Positions 16,619-24,993 of a DNA stretch of 64,000 nt are shown piece by piece. The notes under the pieces were generated by a model. That model was not told the DNA's origin. It was given only the letters and a program-made list of their open reading frames with translations, and searched no databases. Origin of the DNA: CAVQJU01 sp963729215 (GTDB lineage Bacteria; Acidobacteriota; Vicinamibacteria; Vicinamibacterales; CAVVIG01). The translations under genes were made by a program, and so were the position numbers. The first letter of the stretch is position 1, and each line of letters begins with the position of its first letter. The DNA lies in assembly GCA_963729215.1 (NCBI GenBank), contig CAVSND010000031.1, positions 310,001 to 374,000 of the forward strand, read 5' to 3'.

Positions 16619-17982
16619 CAACGCCAAGGGTGCAGCTCGCCGACGAGCTCCTGCGCAGCTTCGCGTCCACGCTGCGCTCCGCGCAGCTGTACTCCAGGGG
16701 ACACCCGATCATCACCCGCAACCTCGGATCGTTTTCGGCCGCGCTCCAGCTGCTCCACACGCTCTCGCCCCGGGTGGTGATCGGCCTGATCGGCGACGAA
16801 GTCATCGTGGACGACACGCCGATCGGCAAGGCCGACGCCATGGGGCCGCTCATGCAGCGCCTGCGCCAGAACGGCCTCGAGCGCATCACGATCGAGCGCG
16901 GCGTGACACTCGACGAGCTCGGCCGGTTTGTCGACGCCACGACCGCGCTCGAACATCAGAGCGCCGGCGGCCAGCCGGAGACGGCGTTCGCCAACATGCC
17001 GCACATCCGGGTCGGCCGCGTGATGGTGGACGAGCGAACGGCCGCCGAGCTCGCCGACATCGCGACGATCAAACGGATGTACACCGAGGCCGTGTCGGTG
17101 GCCACCGACGTCTGGAACAGCGCGCAAAGCGAGGGCAAACCGGACGCGACCATCGCCAAGACGATGATCGACGGACTCGCCCAGGCCGTCGCCCAGAACC
17201 GATCTGCGCTCCTCGCGCTGACAACTCTCAAGAATTACGACAACTACACGTTCACGCACATGGTCAACGTCTCGATCCTCACCATGGGACAGGCCCGCGG
17301 AATCGGCATCGACGGAGCGCTGCTGCGCGAATTCGGCCTCGCCGCTCTGATGCACGACATCGGCAAGGTCAGAACGCCGCTCGAAATCCTGAACAAGCCC
17401 GACAAGCTCACGCCGGACGAGTTCGCGGTCATGAAGAAGCACACGATCGACGGCGCCGAAATGCTGCGCAGTACGCCGGACATCCCTACGCTGGCGCCCG
17501 TCGTGGCGTTCGAGCACCACCTGCGGCTCGACGGGTCGGGCTATCCGGACGGGGCCAAGCGGCCCATGCTCAACGCCGGCACGATGCTCTGCGGCATCGC
17601 GGATGTCTACGACGCCATGCGCTCGCAGCGCGCTTATCAGCAGGCCTTCCCCACCGACCGCATCCTCGAGGTGCTCAAGCGCAATGACGGCAAGCAGTTC
17701 GATCAGCATCTCGTGCGCCGGTTCGTCCAGCTGGTCGGCATCTATCCCATCGGCAACCTGGTGCGGCTGAATACGGGCGAAGTCGCCGTGGTGCGCGCCA
17801 TTCACGCGCCCGATCCCTACCGGCCCCAGGTCCGGGTGCTGCTGAATCGCGCAGGCGTCCGGCTCGATCTGCCGTACGAGATCAATCTCTGGGAAATCGT
17901 TTCCGAGGAAGGCCGCCCGTCCCACATCGTCGCGCCGCTCGACCCGGCCGCGTACGAGATGGATCCCCTGACGTTGATGTAG
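16615..17982 (+). CDS. HD-GYP domain phosphodiesterase with N-terminal LYxxxHP domain
   Basis: The 455-residue protein ends in an HD-GYP domain (about residues 200-370) with the metal ligands HDIGK near 246 and the EHHLRLDGSGYP motif near 300-308, all intact. It is therefore a likely c-di-GMP or related cyclic dinucleotide phosphodiesterase. The N-terminal part (about 1-110) begins LRSAQLYSRGHPII and resembles the first domain of the HEAT protein. No membrane segment is seen. The GTG start overlaps the upstream TGA. The C-terminal 80 residues after the HD-GYP domain form a small beta-rich extension usual in acidobacterial HD-GYP proteins. Coupled translation suggests the two products form a complex. 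Confidence 0.9.
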   Translation: MTTPRVQLADELLRSFASTLRSAQLYSRGHPIITRNLGSFSAALQLLHTLSPRVVIGLIGDEVIVDDTPIGKADAMGPLMQRLRQNGLERITIERGVTLDELGRFVDATTALEHQSAGGQPETAFANMPHIRVGRVMVDERTAAELADIATIKRMYTEAVSVATDVWNSAQSEGKPDATIAKTMIDGLAQAVAQNRSALLALTTLKNYDNYTFTHMVNVSILTMGQARGIGIDGALLREFGLAALMHDIGKVRTPLEILNKPDKLTPDEFAVMKKHTIDGAEMLRSTPDIPTLAPVVAFEHHLRLDGSGYPDGAKRPMLNAGTMLCGIADVYDAMRSQRAYQQAFPTDRILEVLKRNDGKQFDQHLVRRFVQLVGIYPIGNLVRLNTGEVAVVRAIHAPDPYRPQVRVLLNRAGVRLDLPYEINLWEIVSEEGRPSHIVAPLDPAAYEMDPLTLM

Positions 17983-18024
17983 TGATTTGGTGATGTGGCG
18001 TTCTAGTGACGTAGTTGAGATCTG

Positions 18025-18351
18025 ATGAAACGCGATTCGAGACCCTTCACCGACCGTGTGCTGTCCGTTGTCCGCCGGATCCCTCCCGGACGAGTCGCCA
18101 CCTACGGCGACGTGGCAGCGATGGCGGGGCGTCCGCGAGCCGCGCGTGCGGTCGGCAACATCATGCGGACCTGCCGCAAGCCGGGCATCCCCTGCCACCG
18201 GGTCATCGCCGCGGGCGGGCGCCTCGGCGGTTACGGGGGCAGCGAGATGATGAAGCGTGCACTTCTGGCCGCCGAAGGCGTCACCGTGAGCGGAAGCCGC
18301 GTGCGCGAGCTCAGCCGGGTCGCGTGGCGCCAGCAGCGCCGGGCGACATGA
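18025..18351 (+). CDS. MGMT-family DNA alkyltransferase domain protein
   Basis: This 108-residue protein is only the C-terminal DNA-binding and catalytic domain of the O6-alkylguanine-DNA alkyltransferase family. It has RIPPGRVATYGDVA and PCHRVIAAGGRLGGYGG. The cysteine of PCHRV, which accepts the alkyl group, is present, so it is not of the alkyltransferase-like type that carries tryptophan there. It lacks the N-terminal domain of full-length Ogt. It could remove O6-methyl lesions or only bind them. It follows the HD-GYP gene at about 40 bases on the same strand. Confidence 0.87.
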   Translation: MKRDSRPFTDRVLSVVRRIPPGRVATYGDVAAMAGRPRAARAVGNIMRTCRKPGIPCHRVIAAGGRLGGYGGSEMMKRALLAAEGVTVSGSRVRELSRVAWRQQRRAT

Positions 18352-18398
18352 TCGGGGTTTGCGCGCAGCTGCTTGAGCTCGACGGCCGGATCCGGCCG

Positions 18399-18404
18399 TA
18401 TAAT
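18399..18404 (+). promoter_or_regulatory. -10 element TATAAT upstream of a secreted protein gene
   Basis: A perfect TATAAT lies about 36 bases before the ATG of the secreted protein gene. A -35-like TTGAGC occurs 20 bases upstream, which is a long spacer, so the promoter may depend on other contacts. The leader then includes GGAGGCG as a Shine-Dalgarno sequence close to the ATG. Confidence 0.45.
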
Positions 18405-18440
18405 GGTCAGAAGGCTTCGATTTCCAGCCTGGAGGCGACG

Positions 18441-18926
18441 ATGAAGCACGTGGTTATGGTGGGAGTACTGGTGGTAGCGGGTGCCGTGGCCGCCGCTGCT
18501 CAGTCCAAGACAACGACCGATGGCCATACGGCTCCCAAGGTGCAGCCGGCCACGGCACCTTCGCCCGCGGCGCCGGCCGGGGACGTCGCGCTCGGTTCTG
18601 TGCGGTTCGCGAAGGGCGTCAAGGCCGACGGAAAAGCGCTCGCCGCAGGCACCTATCAGGTGCGCCTGACCGCGCAGGCCGCCAACCCGCCAGCCAAGGG
18701 CCAGTCAGAAGGGCTCGAACGCTGGGTGGAGTTCACGCAGGGCGGACAGGTCAAAGGCCGCGAGGTCGTCACGATCATCCCGCAGTCGGAAATCTCCCAG
18801 GTCCAGAAGGACACGCCACCCGGGGCGAACGCCTCGAAAGTGGAGGTTCTGAAGGGCGGGGACTTCGTCCGCGTCTGGATCCGGAAAGGCAGCAATCACT
18901 ACCTGCTGCACATGCCGACGGCTTAG
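18441..18926 (+). CDS. secreted hypothetical protein
   Basis: The 161-residue protein begins with a clear Sec signal peptide (MKHVVMVGVLVVAGAVAAAAQ), then a proline/alanine-rich stretch, then a compact domain with VRFAKGVKADGKALAAGTYQVRL. The 'ADGKxLxAGxYQVRL' phrase recurs in acidobacterial periplasmic proteins of unknown function, and I know of no biochemical role. The ATG was chosen because GGAGG lies at the right distance and the signal peptide starts there; the frame is open further upstream without an RBS. It is the last gene before convergent rng. Confidence 0.8.
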   Translation: MKHVVMVGVLVVAGAVAAAAQSKTTTDGHTAPKVQPATAPSPAAPAGDVALGSVRFAKGVKADGKALAAGTYQVRLTAQAANPPAKGQSEGLERWVEFTQGGQVKGREVVTIIPQSEISQVQKDTPPGANASKVEVLKGGDFVRVWIRKGSNHYLLHMPTA

Positions 18927-18941
18927 CTGGACGTTCGAGAC

Positions 18942-18993
18942 TAGAGGTTGGAGGTCAGGGCTGGAGAGCGCATCAGGCTTTCCCCAACCTCTA
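18942..18993. terminator. inverted repeat between convergent genes
   Basis: TAGAGGTTGG and its exact complement CCAACCTCTA, 32 bases apart, can form a ten base pair stem. The right arm continues as repeats of AACCTCT. It lies between the secreted protein gene and rng, which converge, so it may end transcription from both sides. A U-tract is absent. Confidence 0.5.
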
Positions 18994-19018
18994 ACCTCTA
19001 ACCTCTTCTCGATCCCAC

Positions 19019-20545
19019 CTACACCGCCATCACGTCGAACTGTTCGTGGTGGAGCTGGTGGTCGGCCTTCACCGTCACATCCCGCCCGAGCGACTGTCTC
19101 AGATCGCGCAGCACGCCGCTCTCTTCTTCCCGCAGGGCGCGGGCGATATCGGGATTCACACGCAGCAGCACGCGGTGGCCGTTCAGCTCGGGCCCGACCT
19201 TCTTCACCTCGGTCAGGATCTCGTAGCAGATCGTTGAGCTCGATTTGATGACGCCCGTGCCCGAACAATACGGACACGGTTCGGTCATGACGCGCTCCAG
19301 GCTCTGTTTGACGCGCTTGCGCGTGATGATCACGAGCCCGAAGTCCGAGACCTGAAGCGCCTTCGAGGGCGACCGGTCCTTGCGCAGCTCCTGCTCCACC
19401 GCCTGATACACCTTCTGCCGGTTCTTCTTGTCCTCCATGTCGATGAGGTCGAGGACGATGATGCCGCCCAGGTCGCGCAGGCGGATCTGGCGGACGATTT
19501 CCTTCACGGCTTCGAGGTTGGTCTTGACGATCGTGTCCTCGAGGCGTCCGCTGGTCTTCTTGCCCACGAACCGGCCCGTGTTCACATCGATGGCGACGAG
19601 CGCTTCGGTCTGGTTGATGACGATGGATCCTCCGGACTTGAGCCAGACCTTGCTCTTGAGCGCCTTGTCGATCTCCTGCTGGACGCCGTACTCCTCGAAA
19701 ATCGGGAACGGTTTCGAGTACAGCTTCACTTTCGGCGCCAGCGTCGGCAGGATGTGCTCGATCAGATCCATCACGCGCCCGTATTCCTGGGCGTTGTCGA
19801 TCCGGATGGCCTGATAGTCGTCGTTGAGCAGGTCGCGAAGCAGCCGGCCGACGATGCTCGGCTCGCGGTAGAGCACGGCCGGCGCCCGCGACGATTCCAT
19901 CTTCTGGCGGATCTCCGTCCAGATTTTGTGGAAGGCCTCGAGGTCGCTGACGATGTCTTCCTTGGGGCGCCCCGACGCGGCGGTGCGGATGATCACCCCG
20001 CCGGTGAATCCGTGCGCCTCGCGGAATTCGCGGACGATGGCGCGCAGCCGGCTGCGCTCCTCGCGGGAGTCGATTTTGCGCGAGACGCCGACGTGATCCA
20101 CGGTCGGCATGAACACCAGAAACCGCCCCGGCATGGTCACGTGGGACGTGAGCCTGGCGCCCTTGGTGCCCAGAGGCTCCTTGACCACCTGGACGATGAT
20201 CTCCTGCCCTTCGCGGAGGAGATCTTCGATCTTGGCCTGTGGGACGTTCTCGGGCCGCGACGGCGCGCGGGCCCCGCCGTCTTCGTCGCCCGACTCGAGC
20301 TTGTCGAACTCTTCCATCGTGTCGATCACGTCGGCGACGTAGAGGAACCCGTCGCGTTCGAGACCGACATCGATGAACGAGGACTGCATGCCGGGCAGGA
20401 CCTTGTTGACCCGGCCCTTGTAAACGTTACCGACGACTCCCCGCTGCCGCTCGCGTTCGACGAATACTTCGGCGACCAGGTCGTCTTCGAGAATGGCCAC
20501 GATGGTTTCGTGGACATTCGAGGAGATGATCATCTCCTTTGTCAT
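19019..20545 (-). CDS. rng: ribonuclease G/E family endoribonuclease
   Basis: The 508-residue protein fits RNase G, which cleaves single-stranded regions of rRNA precursors and mRNAs in the cytoplasm. The N-terminus IISSNVHETIVAILEDD precedes an S1-like RNA-binding domain (GNVYKGRVNKVLPGMQSSFIDVG). The catalytic aspartates are in VAIDVNTG and IVLDLIDM, and the zinc-link CPYCSGTG is near residue 405. It lacks the long C-terminal degradosome scaffold of RNase E. It is the last gene of the rod-shape cluster, an arrangement seen in other bacteria too. GGGAG lies eight bases before the ATG. Confidence 0.94.
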   Translation of the reverse strand: MTKEMIISSNVHETIVAILEDDLVAEVFVERERQRGVVGNVYKGRVNKVLPGMQSSFIDVGLERDGFLYVADVIDTMEEFDKLESGDEDGGARAPSRPENVPQAKIEDLLREGQEIIVQVVKEPLGTKGARLTSHVTMPGRFLVFMPTVDHVGVSRKIDSREERSRLRAIVREFREAHGFTGGVIIRTAASGRPKEDIVSDLEAFHKIWTEIRQKMESSRAPAVLYREPSIVGRLLRDLLNDDYQAIRIDNAQEYGRVMDLIEHILPTLAPKVKLYSKPFPIFEEYGVQQEIDKALKSKVWLKSGGSIVINQTEALVAIDVNTGRFVGKKTSGRLEDTIVKTNLEAVKEIVRQIRLRDLGGIIVLDLIDMEDKKNRQKVYQAVEQELRKDRSPSKALQVSDFGLVIITRKRVKQSLERVMTEPCPYCSGTGVIKSSSTICYEILTEVKKVGPELNGHRVLLRVNPDIARALREEESGVLRDLRQSLGRDVTVKADHQLHHEQFDVMAV

Positions 20546-20560
20546 GCGCGAACTCCCGGG

Positions 20561-20597
20561 GCAGGACGGACAGGACAGGCAGGAGCGGCAGGATGGG
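20561..20597. repeat. short CAGGA-word array between rng and rodA
   Basis: The gap between rodA and rng holds repeats of GGACAGGA and GGCAGGA, followed by a C-rich stretch that is only partly complementary. It resembles the other word arrays of this window but pairs less well. I see no promoter motif here. Confidence 0.4.
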
Positions 20598-20638
20598 TTT
20601 GCCCCTCCGCCTCTCCGACCTCCAGCCCTTCCAGCCCG

Positions 20639-21733
20639 CTAGTTCGTGAATCTGCGCATGCGTACGTTGAGCACCAGGCCGAAGCCCGCGAGGGTCGCGA
20701 TCATCGACGACCCGCCGTAACTCATGAGCGGTAGCGTGAGCCCTTTGACAGGCGCCAGTCCGGCCGACATGGTGATGTTGTAGATCACCTGGAAGGTGAA
20801 GCTGGCGAGCACGCCGAGCACGAGGTACGAGCCGAGTTGGTCCTTGGCGAGACGGGCCGACTCGAGCGCACGCAAAATCACGAACAAATAAAGGCCGAGC
20901 GCCACGAGGACGCCGGCAAACCCCTGTTCCTCGGCAAGCACCGAGAAGATGAAATCGTTGTGGGCCACGGGGAGAAACCGCAACTGGCCTTGCGTCCCCT
21001 GCTTGAACCCTTTTCCGGTCAGTCCGCCCGATCCGACGGTGATCCGGGCCTGAATCTGCTGGTAGCCGGCGCCTTTCGCGTCCTGCGTCGGATCGAGAAA
21101 GGTCGAAATCCGCTGTTTCTGATACGGCTTGAGCGCGAACATCCAGGCGGCAGGTGCCGTGAGGACGATCGCCAGAAAGATGACGCCGAGGATGCGCAGG
21201 CGCATGCCGGCAAGATACGCGATGGCGATGAAAACCGGCACCAGCGTGACGGCCGTGCCGAGATCCGGCTCCTTCGCGATGAGTCCGAGCGGAATGAGCG
21301 TGAGGACGCCCCCGATCGCCAGATCGGTCCACTGCGGTTCGCCGCCCTTCTCCCCGAAAAACTTGGCGAGCACGAGCGCCACGCCCACCTTGGCGAACTC
21401 CGACGGCTGCAGGTTGAACACCTTGAGGAAGATCCAGCGGCGCGCGCCCATCTGCGTGGTGCCGAAGAACAGGACGTAGACGAGCACGGCCAGCAGGCCG
21501 ATGTAGATGAAATGCGACTTGTCCGTGAAGGTTCTGTAGTCGAGCGTCAGCGTGACGAGCATCGCGATGAGCCCCAGCCCGATCGCGTACAGCTGGGTGA
21601 CCCACAGGTGCGACGACGCCCTGGTCGGATCGGCCGTCGTGCTGTAAATCATCGCGACGCCGATCCCGCAGAGCGCGAAGATGGCGGCCAGCAGCGCCCA
21701 GTCGATGTGAAAATACAACCGTCGTTCAAACAT
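20639..21733 (-). CDS. rodA: rod-shape SEDS peptidoglycan glycosyltransferase RodA
   Basis: RodA polymerises glycan strands from lipid II for cylindrical growth, working with the transpeptidase encoded upstream. The 364-residue protein has about ten membrane segments and the SEDS landmarks NLQPSEFAKVGVAL, KEPDLGTAV, and FLPVAHNDFIFSVLAEEQG, the last carrying the catalytic aspartate region. The final segment includes GLTLPLMSYGGSSM. The start MFERRLYFHIDW was chosen because it fits RodA; the frame is open further upstream into mrdA. Confidence 0.95.
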   Translation of the reverse strand: MFERRLYFHIDWALLAAIFALCGIGVAMIYSTTADPTRASSHLWVTQLYAIGLGLIAMLVTLTLDYRTFTDKSHFIYIGLLAVLVYVLFFGTTQMGARRWIFLKVFNLQPSEFAKVGVALVLAKFFGEKGGEPQWTDLAIGGVLTLIPLGLIAKEPDLGTAVTLVPVFIAIAYLAGMRLRILGVIFLAIVLTAPAAWMFALKPYQKQRISTFLDPTQDAKGAGYQQIQARITVGSGGLTGKGFKQGTQGQLRFLPVAHNDFIFSVLAEEQGFAGVLVALGLYLFVILRALESARLAKDQLGSYLVLGVLASFTFQVIYNITMSAGLAPVKGLTLPLMSYGGSSMIATLAGFGLVLNVRMRRFTN

Positions 21734-21746
21734 ACATAGCCCGGAC

Positions 21747-23612
21747 TCAACCCATGGACGGATTGAGGTTCGGTACCAGCGTCGGCTTGGGCGGCAGCGG
21801 CTTGCCGTCCTTCTTCGCAAAAAATGTGTCGAGAATATGATGCACGACCAGCGCCGCGTTCCCGCCGTGCACGCCGTGCTCGAGGAACACGACACCCGCG
21901 ATCTGCGGGTTGTCCCGCGGCGCGAAGAACACGAACCAGCCGTTGTCCCGCAGGTCCCTGTCGGTCTTCCCTGCCGCGGCCTTGCCCTGATTGGAAATCA
22001 CCTGCGCCGTCCCGGTCTTCCCGGACACGTCGTGCCCGGGAATCTTGGCCGCGCCGCCCGTTCCACCGGGCTCATTCACGGCCATCCACATGCCGTCCTT
22101 GATGGCCTGCAACTTCTCGGGATCGATCGTCACCTTCGACTGCGGCGCCGGCACCGGCGCCGGCTTCCACCCGTCGCCATCGTCCACGGCTCTCAGCAGG
22201 TGCGGCGTGACCCGAGTGCCGCCATTGGACAGCGTCGCCATGTAGACGGCCATCGAGATCGGCGTCGTGGTGACCTGGCCCTGGCCGATGCCGACGGAGA
22301 TCGTCTCGCCGGCGTACCATTTCTCGTGCATCTTCTGGCGCTTCCACTCGGTGGACGGCACGATCCCCTGCACTTCGTTCGGCAGGTCGATGCCGCTCAG
22401 GACACCCATGCCGAGCGCCGTGGCCCATTTGTTGATCTTGTCGACGCCGATCATGTTGGCGATCGTGTAGAAGTAGACGTCGCACGATTGTTGAATCGCG
22501 TGACGCAAGTCAACCGACCCGTGGCCGCCCCGGCTGAAGCGCCAGCACTTGAAGTCGCGGCCGTAGAAATTGGCGTGGCCCGGGCAGTAGACGTGGAAGT
22601 CCGGCGTGATGATGCCCTCTTCGAGCCCCGCAAGCGCCACGGCCATCTTGAACGTCGATCCGGGCGAGTAACGGCCCTGGATCGCGCGATCGTTCAGCGG
22701 GCGATCGCGATCCGTCGTGAGCGCGGCCCACGTGGAATGGTCGATGCCTGATGCGAACGCGTTCGGATCGTACGCCGGCCGGCTCGTAAAGCCGAGCACG
22801 CCGCCATCCGACGGGTCGAGCACGACGGCCGCGCCATTGAGGCCGATGGAATCGAACCCGTCTTCGATCGCCTTCTGGATGTCGTAGTCCACCGTCAATT
22901 GCAGCCGCTTGCCTTCGGTCGGCAAGTCCTCGTCGAGCGTGCGGATTTCGCGGCCGACGCTGTTCACGACGACGCGCTTGGCGCCGTCCTCGCCCATGAG
23001 CAGCGTGTTGTAGACCTTCTCCAGGCCGGACTGGCCGACGATATCTCCGCTCTTGAGCGAAGCGCTTTCGGCGACCTGCGAATCACTGACCTCGCCGACG
23101 TACCCGAACAGGTGTGACGCCATCGTGTCGGGGTAACGCCGCGTCGGCACCTGCTCGACCACGACGTCCGGCAGCTCGAAATCCAGCCGCCGGGCCACCA
23201 CCGCCGCGACCTGGGCCAGCGACGCGTCCTGGACAACCGTGATCGGTCGATACGTCGGCTCGCGCAAGTGGCGGTCGACAATCGTCCGCACGGCGGCCTC
23301 GTCCAGGCCGACCACGGCGGCCAGCGTGCGGACGGTGCGGTCGAGGTTCTTGGTGTGCTCGCGGACGATCGAGATGCTGTACGAATGGCGATTTTCGACG
23401 AGGACACGGCCTTCCCGATCGAAGACCAGGCCGCGCGGCGCCCGCCAGGCGAGCGTCCGCTGATGGTTGTTTTCGGCCAGTTCCTCGAATTTCGCGTGCT
23501 GGACAACCTGCAGCGCCCAGAAGCACACCGCCAGCACGGCAAATGCCGCGACAGTGACGACCTGGAGACCGCTCAGCCGTGTCCCAGCCTTGCGCCGTTC
23601 TTCAATGGGCAT
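21747..23612 (-). CDS. mrdA: penicillin-binding protein 2 (rod-shape transpeptidase)
   Basis: This 621-residue class B PBP crosslinks peptidoglycan during elongation. A single membrane anchor at about residues 15-38 is followed by the pedestal region with RGLVFDREGRVLVEN. The transpeptidase domain carries the active-site SxxK as STFK, the second motif SCD, and KTGTAQ. Length and order are normal for PBP2. It sits between mreD and rodA in the usual order, 13 bases before the rodA start, so the pair is cotranscribed and probably forms the elongation synthase. Confidence 0.96.
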   Translation of the reverse strand: MPIEERRKAGTRLSGLQVVTVAAFAVLAVCFWALQVVQHAKFEELAENNHQRTLAWRAPRGLVFDREGRVLVENRHSYSISIVREHTKNLDRTVRTLAAVVGLDEAAVRTIVDRHLREPTYRPITVVQDASLAQVAAVVARRLDFELPDVVVEQVPTRRYPDTMASHLFGYVGEVSDSQVAESASLKSGDIVGQSGLEKVYNTLLMGEDGAKRVVVNSVGREIRTLDEDLPTEGKRLQLTVDYDIQKAIEDGFDSIGLNGAAVVLDPSDGGVLGFTSRPAYDPNAFASGIDHSTWAALTTDRDRPLNDRAIQGRYSPGSTFKMAVALAGLEEGIITPDFHVYCPGHANFYGRDFKCWRFSRGGHGSVDLRHAIQQSCDVYFYTIANMIGVDKINKWATALGMGVLSGIDLPNEVQGIVPSTEWKRQKMHEKWYAGETISVGIGQGQVTTTPISMAVYMATLSNGGTRVTPHLLRAVDDGDGWKPAPVPAPQSKVTIDPEKLQAIKDGMWMAVNEPGGTGGAAKIPGHDVSGKTGTAQVISNQGKAAAGKTDRDLRDNGWFVFFAPRDNPQIAGVVFLEHGVHGGNAALVVHHILDTFFAKKDGKPLPPKPTLVPNLNPSMG

Positions 23613-23641
23613 TTCGTTGTGCCATTCTGCGCTGCCGGCTT

Positions 23642-24151
23642 CTACCGGCGCAACCTCGTTCTTGCCATTTTCCGGCGCTCTACAGCTCCGGGCAACAATT
23701 CCACCAGCTGAAACGCGGCCACACCCACGACGGCGTTGCCCAGGGCCTGCCCCGCCACCGCGGCGTAGGGCGAACCGAGGGTCCGCAGGCCAAGCACCAC
23801 CCCCAGGCCAATCGTGATCGTCTGGTGCAGCAGCGTCGCCGTGAAAAACACCAGAAAACGCGGCAGCGGCCGCGCGACGATGAACTGGGTCCCGATAATG
23901 CCGGCCAGAAAGCCGACCACCGTCTTCGCGAGGCCGCCGATACCGATGACCCCGGTCGACAGCGCGTCCTGGATCAGTCCGGCGACGGTCCCGGCCAGCA
24001 GGCCTGTCACGGGCCCCGAATTCAGCGCCACGTAAACCACCACGACCAGCACCAGGTCCACCGCGATCGTGCCGCGAACCAGGAAGCGGCTGAGCGTCGT
24101 TTGGAGCACCAGGGCAAGGACAATCGCCAGGGTGACCCCGGCCGCCCTCAC
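23642..24151 (-). CDS. mreD: rod shape-determining protein MreD
   Basis: A 169-residue hydrophobic protein with about five membrane segments and the MreD pattern (TTLSRFLVRGTIAVDLVLVVVVYVAL, then GLIQDALSTGVIGIGGLAKTVVGFL). MreD is an inner-membrane part of the elongasome of uncertain exact role. The start overlaps the mreC stop as ATGA. A 29-base gap separates it from mrdA. Confidence 0.92.
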   Translation of the reverse strand: MRAAGVTLAIVLALVLQTTLSRFLVRGTIAVDLVLVVVVYVALNSGPVTGLLAGTVAGLIQDALSTGVIGIGGLAKTVVGFLAGIIGTQFIVARPLPRFLVFFTATLLHQTITIGLGVVLGLRTLGSPYAAVAGQALGNAVVGVAAFQLVELLPGAVERRKMARTRLRR

Positions 24152-24993
24152 TCGCGGCTCTCCTCTGCCTCGCGTGCCGGCGTCGGCGTCAGGACGACCA
24201 GCACCTCTTCGAGTCTGGAGAAATCAACGGCCGGCTTCACGGTGATCCGCTTGTAGGCCGGCCCCGTTTTCTCCACCACGTCCACCCGGCCAATCGTGAA
24301 GCCCTTCGGGAAGATGCCTTCGATGCCGGACGTCACGACGAGATCGCCGACGGCCACGTCGGCCGCTTCCGACACGAACTCCAGCAGCAGGCGGCCGTCA
24401 CCGGTGCCCTTCGCAACGCCCTGGGCCCTCGATCGCTCGACCAGAGCACCCGCGGCGGCGTTGCGGTCGATGAGCAACTGCACTTTCGCCGCGCGTCCGC
24501 TCGGCACGACAATGCGCCCGACCACTCCATCGTTGGCAATGACGGCCATGTCCGTCCGCAATCCGTAATTCCTGCCTTTGTCGAGCGTCAGCGTCTGGAA
24601 ATCCGGAGAGGCGCTCGACGCGATGATCTCGGCCGCCATCGTCTTGAGCTTGGAACGGTCGCGCAGGTCGAGGAGCTGCTGCAGGCCGCGCGCCCGGTCC
24701 GCCAGCGCGCGTTGTTCCTGCAGTTCGACCTGGACGCTCTCCAGCTGCTGCTTCAACTCGGCATTCTCCCGCTCGACGCTGCGGAGGCTGCCGTAGCGAT
24801 GCCAGAAGCCGCGGACGCCGGATACGCCGGCCGAGCTGCCGCGCTGCACTTCGGCGAAGAGGCCAAAGGTCACGGCCTCGAGGACCGGCACGCCGCTGCG
24901 CGAATTGACCTGGGCGGAGATGAGGATCACGTGACCCAGCGTGACCGCCAGGAACAGATAGCCGGCGTGCTGGCGAATTTCGAGGATTGACAC
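24148..24993 (-). CDS. mreC: rod shape-determining protein MreC
   Basis: MreC is a bitopic periplasmic scaffold of the elongasome that contacts PBP2. The 281-residue protein has a membrane segment at about 10-30, a coiled coil at about 70-110 (ENAELKQQLESVQVELQEQ), and the beta-rich domain with DKGRNYGLRTDMAVIANDGVVGRIV. Translation starts at GTG, which overlaps the mreB stop by one base (TAGTG). The C-terminus extends a little with an acidic tail. Confidence 0.94.
   Translation of the reverse strand: MSILEIRQHAGYLFLAVTLGHVILISAQVNSRSGVPVLEAVTFGLFAEVQRGSSAGVSGVRGFWHRYGSLRSVERENAELKQQLESVQVELQEQRALADRARGLQQLLDLRDRSKLKTMAAEIIASSASPDFQTLTLDKGRNYGLRTDMAVIANDGVVGRIVVPSGRAAKVQLLIDRNAAAGALVERSRAQGVAKGTGDGRLLLEFVSEAADVAVGDLVVTSGIEGIFPKGFTIGRVDVVEKTGPAYKRITVKPAVDFSRLEEVLVVLTPTPAREAEESRE

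Noticed and set aside
18025..18351. Alkyltransferase-like (ATL) protein without catalytic cysteine
   Set aside because: The motif is PCHRV with the cysteine present, whereas ATL proteins have PWHRV.
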